A DNA stretch of 64,000 bases, taken from NCBI RefSeq assembly GCF_014648475.1, contig NZ_BMRE01000002.1, positions 310,001 through 374,000 of the forward strand. Reading direction: 5' to 3'. Positions 57,752 to 64,000 of this stretch are shown here, in pieces; the first letter of the stretch is position 1; each line of letters begins with the position of its first letter. The notes beneath the pieces are model-generated. The model was given only the letters and a program-made list of their open reading frames with translations. It did no database searches and was not told where the DNA came from. The stretch is from Lentzea flava. Lineage in GTDB: Bacteria; Actinomycetota; Actinomycetes; Mycobacteriales; Pseudonocardiaceae. The position numbers and the translations under genes were made by a program.

Positions 57752-59340
57752 ACGAGTCCAGCCCGATCCTCAACATCAGCATCTTCGGTGTCTTCGTCCT
57801 GATCACGCTGTTCGTGGTCATCAGGGCGAGCCGCAACACCAAGACCGCTGCCGACTACCTCGCCGCCGGTCGTGCCTTCACCGGCCCGCAGAACGGCATC
57901 GCGATCGCGGGTGACTACCTCTCCGCCGCGTCGTTCCTCGGCATCGCGGGCGCCATCGCCCTCAACGGTTACGACGGCTTCCTGTACTCGATCGGCTTCC
58001 TGGTGGCGTGGCTCGTCGCGCTGCTGCTGGTCGCCGAGCTGCTGCGCAACACCGGCAAGTACACGATGGGCGACGTGCTGAGCTTCCGGATGCGCCAGCG
58101 TCCGGTCCGCGCAGCCGCCGCCACGTCGACGATGGCCGTCTCGTTCTTCTACCTGCTGGCCCAGATGGCCGGTGCCGGTGGTCTCGTCGCCCTGCTGCTC
58201 GGCATCACGGGCACGGGCGGCCAGTCCCTCGTCATCGCCGTGGTCGGCGCCCTGATGATCGCCTACGTCCTCATCGGCGGCATGAAGGGCACCACCTGGG
58301 TGCAGATCATCAAGGCGGTCCTGCTGATCGCCGGCGCGGGCATCATGACCCTCTGGGTGCTCGGCATGTACAAGTTCAACCTGTCGTCGCTGCTCGGCGC
58401 CGCCGTCGAGAACGCGCCGAAGGCAGGCGAGAAGCTGCTCGGCCCCGGTCTCGCCTACGGCAAGAACGGCACCACGAAGCTCGACTTCCTGTCGCTGGCT
58501 CTCGCGCTGGTGCTCGGCACCGCGGGTCTGCCGCACATCCTGATGCGCTTCTACACCGTGCCGACGGCGAAGGAAGCCCGTCGCTCGGTCGTGTGGGCGA
58601 TCTGGCTGATCGGCATCTTCTACCTGTTCACGCTGGTCCTCGGCTACGGCGCCGGTGCGCTGGTCGGCCCGGACGCGATCAACAAGGCGCCCGGCAAGGC
58701 CAACTCCGCCGCTCCGCTGCTCGCGCTGGAGCTCGGGGGCCCGATCCTGCTCGGCCTGATCGCGGCGGTCGCGTTCGCGACGATCCTCGCGGTCGTGGCA
58801 GGCCTGACGATCACGGCGTCGGCGTCGTTCGCGCACGACATCTACGCCAACATCATCAAGAAGGGCAAGGAGGAGGACAAGGACTCCGAGGTCAAGGTCG
58901 CCCGCATCACCGCGATCGTCATCGGTCTCGTGTCCATCGGTGGCGGCATCATCGCCAACGGCCAGAACATCGCGTTCCTCGTGGCGCTGGCGTTCGCGGT
59001 CGCGGCCTCGGCCAACCTGCCGACGATCCTCTACTCGCTGTTCTGGAAGCGGTTCAACACCTCGGGCGCGCTGTGGAGCATCTACGGCGGTCTGATCGTG
59101 ACGATCACCCTGATCGTCCTGTCGCCCGCGGTCTCCGGCCAGCCGACCTCGATGTTCAAGAACGCCGACTTCGCGCTCTTCCCGCTGTCGAACCCCGGCA
59201 TCGTGTCGATCCCGGTCGCGTTCCTGCTCGGCTACGTCGGCACGATCCTCTCCAAGGAGAAGGCCGACCCGGTCAAGCAGGCCGAGATGGAGGTCCGCTC
59301 CCTCACCGGTGCGGGCGCCGAAAAGGCCATCGCGCACTAG
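57748..59340 (+). CDS. ActP-type cation/acetate symporter
   Basis: 530 aa, 13 TM segments. RNTKTAADYLAAGRAFTGPQ, IAGDYLSAASFLGIAGAIAL, MGDVLSFRMRQRPVRAAAAT, VLIGGMKGTTWVQIIKAVLL, GTAGLPHILMRFYTVPTAKE and LAVVAGLTITASASFAHDIY are the ActP blocks. Transports acetate or other short monocarboxylates with a cation. GTG 57748 overlaps the DUF485 stop. A strong terminator follows. Confidence 0.95.
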   Translation: MNESSPILNISIFGVFVLITLFVVIRASRNTKTAADYLAAGRAFTGPQNGIAIAGDYLSAASFLGIAGAIALNGYDGFLYSIGFLVAWLVALLLVAELLRNTGKYTMGDVLSFRMRQRPVRAAAATSTMAVSFFYLLAQMAGAGGLVALLLGITGTGGQSLVIAVVGALMIAYVLIGGMKGTTWVQIIKAVLLIAGAGIMTLWVLGMYKFNLSSLLGAAVENAPKAGEKLLGPGLAYGKNGTTKLDFLSLALALVLGTAGLPHILMRFYTVPTAKEARRSVVWAIWLIGIFYLFTLVLGYGAGALVGPDAINKAPGKANSAAPLLALELGGPILLGLIAAVAFATILAVVAGLTITASASFAHDIYANIIKKGKEEDKDSEVKVARITAIVIGLVSIGGGIIANGQNIAFLVALAFAVAASANLPTILYSLFWKRFNTSGALWSIYGGLIVTITLIVLSPAVSGQPTSMFKNADFALFPLSNPGIVSIPVAFLLGYVGTILSKEKADPVKQAEMEVRSLTGAGAEKAIAH

Positions 59341-59357
59341 CAGTTCCACCTTCGAAG

Positions 59358-59388
59358 ACGGGCCGTCCCCCTGGGGGCGGCCCGTTTT
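59358..59388 (+). terminator. Intrinsic terminator after actP-like gene
   Basis: ACGGGCCGTCCCC / GGGGGCGGCCCGT with a short loop, then TTTTTC. Confidence 0.9.
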
Positions 59389-59457
59389 TCGTGCGTGCAA
59401 CCCTGCTGGTGCTGGCCGCGTATTCAACGCGAACGCAGCGAAAGCAGGGGGACCGGA

Positions 59458-59943
59458 GTGCGACGAGACGAAGAGTTCTCGGAGTTCTTCACGAGCAGGT
59501 TCGACTGGGCGCGCCGCACGGCCTACGCGATGTGCGGTGACTGGTCGGAAGCGGAAGAGCTCGCGCAGAACGCATTCGTGAAGGCGTACGCGAAGTGGCC
59601 GAGCATCAGGCGCGACACGGCGGTGGCCTACGTGCGCACCATCGTGACGCGGCTGTTCCTCGACAGCAGGCGCCGTCGTCGCGAGGACCCGGTCGCCGAC
59701 CTGCCCGAACACGGGGTCGGCGGTCGTTTCGACGATCCCGACGCCCGGCTGCACGCGGCGTTGCGGCAGGTGCCGCCGAAGCAGCGGGCGGCGCTCGTGC
59801 TGCGGTTCGTGCACGACCTGTCGATCGAGCAGACGGCCGCTGAGCTGGGCTGCTCGATCGGCAACGTGAAGAGTCAGACAGCCAGGGGTTTGGCGACGCT
59901 CCGCGAGGCGTACGGCGAGCCGGTCACTTCGGAGTGTGCTTGA
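59458..59943 (+). CDS. SigE-family ECF sigma factor
   Basis: 161 aa. Region 2: FSEFFTSRFDWARRTAYAMC, GDWSEAEELAQNAFVKAYAK, then WPSIRRDTAVAYVRTIVTRL. Region 4: LRQVPPKQRAALVLRFVHDL, SIEQTAAELGCSIGNVKSQT, ARGLATLREAYG. It fits the SigE/TIGR02983 actinobacterial family. GTG 59458 has GGGGGACCGGA upstream. Co-translated with the next gene (TGATG overlap), its probable regulator. Confidence 0.93.
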   Translation: MRRDEEFSEFFTSRFDWARRTAYAMCGDWSEAEELAQNAFVKAYAKWPSIRRDTAVAYVRTIVTRLFLDSRRRRREDPVADLPEHGVGGRFDDPDARLHAALRQVPPKQRAALVLRFVHDLSIEQTAAELGCSIGNVKSQTARGLATLREAYGEPVTSECA

Positions 59944-60836
59944 TGAACATCGAAGACGAGCTGCGCGGAGCTCTCGACGTCTCCGCTCCGCCTCCCACGA
60001 CGACCTTGGACCAGGTGCTCAAGCGCGGCCGGCGCCGGGTGTTCGCCCAGCGCGCGGGTGCCGTGCTGGGCGTGTTCGCGGTGGTCGCCGGCATCGGCAT
60101 CGGTGCGACGACGCTGAACCACGCCGCGCCGGACCCGACGCCGGCCGACCAGCCGGACCACGGTCCCGCCACGGTGGAGCACGCGACGGGCTGGCCCAGG
60201 GTCGAGACCCCGCCGCAGATCCCGTACGGGACGTGGTCGCCGGCGACGAGCGCGCCTCCACCCGCCGGTCGCGCGGTGTTGCAGATTCCGTTGTGCAACA
60301 CGAAGGAGCCCTTGGAGGTGTGGGGACTCGGCACGGAGGTGTTGTCCGCCAAGACCGTCGACGGGTTGATCGACCTGGTGCGGCGGGAGCTGCCGGAGGT
60401 GACCGTCAGCAACGCGCCGGGCAACTCCATCAAGGACGCCATCGAGTTCGACCTGACCGACTCCGGCGGGACCGGCAGCCTCAGCATCTCCGCCGGCAGG
60501 TTCCCCGGTACCCCGCAGTGGCACGCGAACGACAACCTCTGGTCGACCGGCGACTGTGAACCGGCCAGACGGCTGTCCCTCGCCGACGGCACGGTCATGC
60601 AGCTGCACGGTGTTCGGCCGTTCGAGCCGTTCCAGTCGCTCAAGCAGGTGCTGGAGGTGTACCGGAAGGACGGTCTGTACGTGCGGCTCGAACTGCGCAA
60701 CTTCGGCAGCCCGGACGTGCGTCCTGATCCGGACAAGCCGGGCGTTCTGCAACGCGTCGGAGCCGGTCGCGCCACGCTGCCGCTCAGCGAGGAGCAGTTC
60801 TCGAGGCTCGGGCCCGCCATCGCGGAGGTGGGCTGA
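59943..60836 (+). CDS. Membrane protein downstream of SigE (putative anti-sigma-like)
   Basis: 297 aa. A short cytoplasmic part (NIEDELRGALDVSAPPPTTT, LDQVLKRGRRRVFAQ), one TM (AGAVLGVFAVVAGIGIG), and a soluble extracellular domain of about 230 aa with one Cys pair (PLCNTKEP and STGDCEPARR). ATG 59943 with GGAG eight bases upstream overlaps the sigma stop. The layout matches anti-sigma factors of this family, but no zinc-finger motif is seen. A 15-bp hairpin follows. Confidence 0.78.
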   Translation: MNIEDELRGALDVSAPPPTTTLDQVLKRGRRRVFAQRAGAVLGVFAVVAGIGIGATTLNHAAPDPTPADQPDHGPATVEHATGWPRVETPPQIPYGTWSPATSAPPPAGRAVLQIPLCNTKEPLEVWGLGTEVLSAKTVDGLIDLVRRELPEVTVSNAPGNSIKDAIEFDLTDSGGTGSLSISAGRFPGTPQWHANDNLWSTGDCEPARRLSLADGTVMQLHGVRPFEPFQSLKQVLEVYRKDGLYVRLELRNFGSPDVRPDPDKPGVLQRVGAGRATLPLSEEQFSRLGPAIAEVG

Positions 60837-60842
60837 GGGTGC

Positions 60843-60883
60843 GCCATGCCGGAGGTTCACGTCCGTGCAACCTCCGGCATGGC
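60843..60883 (+). terminator. Hairpin after the SigE operon
   Basis: A perfect 15-bp stem, GCCATGCCGGAGGTT / AACCTCCGGCATGGC, with an 11-base loop. No T-run. The rhodanese gene starts 13 bp after it, so read-through or a regulatory role is possible. Confidence 0.65.
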
Positions 60884-60895
60884 AACATCTAGGGC

Positions 60896-61234
60896 GTGAC
60901 TGTTCCAAGCGTGGAGATCGCCGACGTTCCCGCCGTGCTGCCGGAAGACGCCGTCCTGCTGGACGTGCGCGAGCAGGACGAGTGGGACGCGGGCCATGCG
61001 CCCGGCGCGCTGCACATCCCCATGAGCGAGATCGGTGCCCGGCTCGACGAGGTGCCGAACGACGTGCAGCTCTACGTCGTGTGCCGCGCCGGTGGCCGCT
61101 CCGCCCGCGTGACCCAGTACCTCAACGAGAACGGCTGGGACGCCGTCAACGTCGAGGGCGGCATGCAGCACTGGGACGCCCACGGCCGTCCGCTCGAGGG
61201 TGGCGTCGACGGCATGGAACCCGAGGTCATCTGA
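60896..61234 (+). CDS. Rhodanese-domain protein
   Basis: 112 aa, a single rhodanese domain. DAVLLDVREQDEWDAGHAPG, ALHIPMSEIGARL and VVCRAGGRSARVTQYLNENG, with the catalytic Cys at residue 63 (C-R-A-G-G-R-S). It carries sulfane sulfur, donor and acceptor unknown. GTG 60896. Two bases before the next gene. Confidence 0.95.
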   Translation: MTVPSVEIADVPAVLPEDAVLLDVREQDEWDAGHAPGALHIPMSEIGARLDEVPNDVQLYVVCRAGGRSARVTQYLNENGWDAVNVEGGMQHWDAHGRPLEGGVDGMEPEVI

Positions 61235-61236
61235 CC

Positions 61237-62142
61237 GTGCAGCCGTTGCAGCCGATGCGCGTGGACTGGGTGGCGACGCCGCCACCCGGTGCGTACCCGC
61301 AGCCCTCGCGCCGGTCGCAGCGGTTGTCCTACAGCGGTCCGCCGACCTACCCGGTCCCGCCGCGCTGGGGTTTCCCGTTGCTCGCGTGGCGGTGGCCGAC
61401 GGCGGTGCCCGGCACCGTCGAGCAGGCCGACTCGGTCGACGGCGTGCGCAGGCTCGGCAGGACGGCGCAGAACTCGCTCTGGCTGCTCGCTTTCGTGGCG
61501 GTGTGGGCCGCGTTCTCCGAGGTCTGGCGGTACGTCCTGGTCGCGTTGAGCCGCTTCGGCGCGCTCTCCGCCGGGGTGGTCAGCGCGTCGGACGCAATGG
61601 TGGTGTCGTCCTCGGCGATCACGATCACCGGGTGTCTGCTGTCGCTGGTGCTCACGCTGCTCTGGGTGCGGCGCGCGCGGAACGTGGCCGCGACCATCGT
61701 GGGCTATGGGCCGTCCCGTTCGGACTCCGAAGCCCTGATCGGGCTGATCGTGCCGGGGATGAACCTCGTCGTTCCCGGCGCGGTGCTCGCCGAGCTCGAA
61801 CACGCGGTGGCACACGGGTCCGCCACCGAACGTCCCCGGCCGTCGAAGCTCCTGCGCTGGTGGTGGGGCTTCTGGGCGGGGTCGGGGCTGATGTTCGTGA
61901 TCACGGTCCTGTGGTCGTTCCGGGACAGCACCCAGGCGCTCGCCGACGGAGTGCTGCTGCACGCGTTCGGCGACCTGGTGCTGGCGGGCGTCGCGGTGAC
62001 GACGGCGCTGGTCGTCCGGAGGATCACCACGCTGCTGCTGCCGGTGGACGCCGCGTCCGTGCGGTTGATGCGGGTGCTCGAGGTGAAGGACGCCCCCGAG
62101 CCGCCGCTGCGGTCGTTCCGCGCGTCCGGCTCGCCGCGCTGA
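61237..62142 (+). CDS. DUF4328-like membrane protein
   Basis: 301 aa. A Pro/Arg-rich start (QPMRVDWVATPPPGAYPQPS), then about six TM segments (SLWLLAFVAVWAAFSEVWRY, VVSSSAITITGCLLSLVLTL, EALIGLIVPGMNLVVPGAVL, WWWGFWAGSGLMFVITVLWS, HAFGDLVLAGVAVTTALVV). W-R-R-A-R-N and PGxNLxVP are the DUF4328 signs. GTG 61237 follows the rhodanese stop at once. Role unknown. Confidence 0.85.
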   Translation: MQPLQPMRVDWVATPPPGAYPQPSRRSQRLSYSGPPTYPVPPRWGFPLLAWRWPTAVPGTVEQADSVDGVRRLGRTAQNSLWLLAFVAVWAAFSEVWRYVLVALSRFGALSAGVVSASDAMVVSSSAITITGCLLSLVLTLLWVRRARNVAATIVGYGPSRSDSEALIGLIVPGMNLVVPGAVLAELEHAVAHGSATERPRPSKLLRWWWGFWAGSGLMFVITVLWSFRDSTQALADGVLLHAFGDLVLAGVAVTTALVVRRITTLLLPVDAASVRLMRVLEVKDAPEPPLRSFRASGSPR

Positions 62143-62208
62143 TCTGTTCAGCCGACGTTCGCCCTCACGGACCTTCCCGGCGTCTCGCGTGAGTGCCAGG
62201 TTGGGTGA

Positions 62209-63177
62209 ATGCGGACGCTCATCGGGGCTCTGGTGATCGCAATGGCCACACCAGGGGTCGCCCAGGCTCATCACCGGGACTTCGACCTGCAGGCCCACCG
62301 CGGCGGCATCGGCCTCACGGTGGAGAGCACGCTCAAGGCGTTCGGCAAGGCCCTCGAACTCGGTGTCACGACGCTGGAGCTCGACCTCCAGATCACCAGG
62401 GACGGGCGCGAGGTCATCACGCACGACCGGAAGACGAACCCGGCGAAGTGCCTCGACACCAAGCCCGCGTTCCCCGGCGACCCCGACTTCCCCTACGCGG
62501 GCAAGTACGTGAAGGACCTGACGTTCGCGCAGGTCCGCACCCTGGACTGCGGCAGCACGCGGTGGTCGCAGTACCCGGACCAGGAGCTCTCGCCGGGTGC
62601 CAGGATGCCCACGCTGGCCGAGCTCTTCGACCTGGCGCGCAGGCACCACGCGTGGGGCATCCGCTTCAACATCGAGACCAAGGTCGAGGCCGCGGCCCCG
62701 CACGAGACCGCACCGCGCGAGCAGTTCGTGCAACGCGCGGTCCGCGAGATCCGCCGCTCCGGCTTCTTGCCCAACGTGACGATCCAGTCGTTCGACTGGG
62801 GCACGCTGATGCGGGTGCGCGAGGTCGAGCCGCGGATCCCGCTGGTGGCGCTGACGCAGCCGGAGTTCCTGCGTCCCGGCTCGCCGTGGACGGGCGGCCT
62901 GAACCTCGACGACTTCGGCGGCAGCGTCGCGAAGGCGGTGCGCAGTTTCGGCGCGAAGGCCCTGTCCCCGGTGCACACGATGACCACGAAGGAACTGGTC
63001 ACCGATGCCCACGGACAGGGCCTCGCGGTCATCCCGTGGACCGTGGACGAGGAGTCACGGATGCACGAGATGATCGACACCGGGATCGATGGCCTGATCA
63101 CCGATTACCCGGATCGGTTGCGGAAGGTGTTGAAGGAGCGCGGTTTCAAGCTCCCCAAGCGCTATCCGCGGGGTTAG
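62209..63177 (+). CDS. Secreted glycerophosphodiester phosphodiesterase
   Basis: 322 aa. Signal peptide MRTLIGALVIAMATPGVAQA. GDPD motif: FDLQAHRGGIGLTVESTLKA (His-Arg-Gly-Gly), LELDLQITRDGREVITHDRK (Glu-Leu-Asp and His-Asp), RFNIETKVEA (second metal site), TIQSFDWGTLMRVREVEPRI and GLAVIPWTVDE. It cleaves glycerophosphodiesters or wall teichoic acid-type substrates outside the cell. ATG 62209. Confidence 0.95.
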   Translation: MRTLIGALVIAMATPGVAQAHHRDFDLQAHRGGIGLTVESTLKAFGKALELGVTTLELDLQITRDGREVITHDRKTNPAKCLDTKPAFPGDPDFPYAGKYVKDLTFAQVRTLDCGSTRWSQYPDQELSPGARMPTLAELFDLARRHHAWGIRFNIETKVEAAAPHETAPREQFVQRAVREIRRSGFLPNVTIQSFDWGTLMRVREVEPRIPLVALTQPEFLRPGSPWTGGLNLDDFGGSVAKAVRSFGAKALSPVHTMTTKELVTDAHGQGLAVIPWTVDEESRMHEMIDTGIDGLITDYPDRLRKVLKERGFKLPKRYPRG

Positions 63178-64000
63178 TTGATGCTGATCGGGTCGGCTGG
63201 GCGGTTGCCGGTCAGCAACCCGCCGCGCTGTCCGGTCGAGATGCCGCACAACGCCGCCTCGTTCAAACCGGCTGTGGTCGCCTGAGCGGACGACAACGTG
63301 CTGCCGGAGGCCTGGCCGTCGATCGTGACCGGGCTCGGGTAGAGCTTGCTGTCGGCTTCACGGCAGACGAGCACGATCACCTTGAAGGTCCTCGGGTTCG
63401 TGTACTCGAGGTTCCTGGTCTCACCGCGCACGAGCGTGATCTGCGCAGGGAGGCCGGCAGCCTTCGCATAGCCGGTCGGTACGGTGGTTTCGTCGATCGT
63501 GTAGGTGCCCGGCGCCAGGTTCGTGAACGGCGGCTGGCAGATACCTGCGGCATCGGTCGTGCAGGACGAGCTGCCGTTCGCGTTGGACAGCGTGAAGACC
63601 GCGCCCGCGACAGGTGCGCCGGTGTCGTCCTTCTTCGTCACGTTCACGGTCGCCGGACGTGCCACGTCGGTGTACGTCACCGTCTTGTTCTCACCGGCCG
63701 CGATGCCGAACGTGTCCGGCAGCTTCGGATCCTTGTCGTAGCCGGCGGGAATCGTCGTCTCGTCCAGGGTGTAGGTGCCGACCGGAAGGTCGGTGAACGC
63801 CGGAGTGCACGAGCCGTTGGCCTGCACGGTGCAGGTGCCGACGACCGTGCCGCCGGTGCCGGTGCCGTTGTACAGCGTGAAGACGGCGCCTGCCTGGCTG
63901 CCGCCGTCGCTGCCGAGCTTGGTGACGGCGACGGAGCCGCAGTTGCGGATGTTGACGTTGCCCGGCCCGACCAGGTCCTTCATCTGCGCGGTCGACGACT
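63174..64000 (-). CDS. SpaA/prealbumin-fold repeat surface protein, C-terminal part (runs off right edge)
   Basis: The last 275 codons are present; the frame is open to position 64000. Two SpaA-like repeats are seen: GSVAVTKLGSDGGSQAGAVF with LPVGTYTLDETTIPAGYD, and ATVNVTKKDDTGAPVAGAVF with LAPGTYTIDETTVPTGYA. The Lys in VTK and Asn/Glu in the DETT strand are isopeptide-type positions. Then comes a different C-terminal domain (TFKVIVLVCREADSKLYPSP, LNEAALCGISTGQR). No LPXTG or TM is seen, so it may be secreted or bound another way. Convergent with the GDPD gene; stops overlap. Confidence 0.85.
   Translation of the reverse strand, partial: SSTAQMKDLVGPGNVNIRNCGSVAVTKLGSDGGSQAGAVFTLYNGTGTGGTVVGTCTVQANGSCTPAFTDLPVGTYTLDETTIPAGYDKDPKLPDTFGIAAGENKTVTYTDVARPATVNVTKKDDTGAPVAGAVFTLSNANGSSSCTTDAAGICQPPFTNLAPGTYTIDETTVPTGYAKAAGLPAQITLVRGETRNLEYTNPRTFKVIVLVCREADSKLYPSPVTIDGQASGSTLSSAQATTAGLNEAALCGISTGQRGGLLTGNRPADPISIN

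Noticed and set aside
57673..59814. 713-aa minus-strand open frame opposite actP
   Set aside because: Shadow of the symporter; composition is that of antisense of TM codons.
1..64000. Insertion sequences, prophage or integrase genes
   Set aside because: I looked for transposase DDE, recombinase and phage structural motifs and saw none.

Overview
The window is high-GC DNA with dense genes, many GTG starts, several apparently leaderless genes and families typical of filamentous actinomycetes: a SARP/AfsR-type regulator, an XRE-DUF5753 plus DUF397 pair, a SapA-like secreted protein, a SigE-family sigma factor with a membrane partner, and FhaA. The best fit is a member of the Pseudonocardiales (Lentzea, Saccharothrix or Amycolatopsis type); this is inference from gene content, not a database match. 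The left edge holds the start of fhaA next to a tRNA-Leu(CAG). In actinobacteria fhaA ends the fhaA-fhaB-pstP-rodA-pbpA-pknA-pknB cluster near oriC, so the window probably begins close to the origin and extends into less conserved sequence.

Layout. 0-10 kb: fhaA (partial), tRNA-Leu, an MDR reductase, an aldonolactone oxidase next to an amino-acid deaminase/aldolase, a TetR regulator, and a GH1 beta-glucosidase - MFS transporter - SDR operon. 9.5-14.2 kb: a cluster of hairpins, two small genes, an HTH-TPR regulator with a Tat-signal-like segment, and a divergent SDR/LysR pair. 14.2-21.8 kb: a copper-type operon (unknown membrane protein, YcnI, CopC, CopD), a BCCT transporter, a RecB-like nuclease and a hydroxyacyl-CoA dehydrogenase-like SDR. 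22-27.8 kb: UDP-glucose dehydrogenase, gamma-glutamyltransferase, two small secreted proteins, and an XRE/DUF397 pair.

27.6-38.4 kb is a surface-glycan-type region: FkbM methyltransferase, two large GT4-type glycosyltransferases (one a tandem of two GT modules), a coiled-coil methyltransferase, a SHOCT/TM protein with three DxTQ motifs, MsrA, a polytopic membrane protein and a Thr-rich tail protein. 38.4-44.2 kb: RlpA-like protein, CdiI_2-like immunity protein, Acg-like nitroreductase, a SARP-NB-ARC-TPR regulator divergent from a compact P450, and OsmC. 44.2-48.6 kb: a repeat-bearing gap, tRNA-Gly(GCC), an ECF sigma factor fused to a zinc-finger/TM/low-complexity tail, an Fpg/Nei glycosylase and a SapA-like protein.

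48.6-59.4 kb is a carboxylate-use block: lutABC, a LytS-type kinase, an S49 peptidase, a LytTR regulator, and two complete symporter modules, each a small 2-TM subunit followed by an SSS permease. A direct-repeat array precedes the second module and is a candidate LytTR target. 59.4-64 kb: SigE-family sigma factor and its membrane partner, rhodanese, a DUF4328-like protein, a secreted glycerophosphodiesterase, and the 3' part of a SpaA-repeat surface protein that runs off the right edge. Very long antisense ORFs are common here and are codon-bias shadows.
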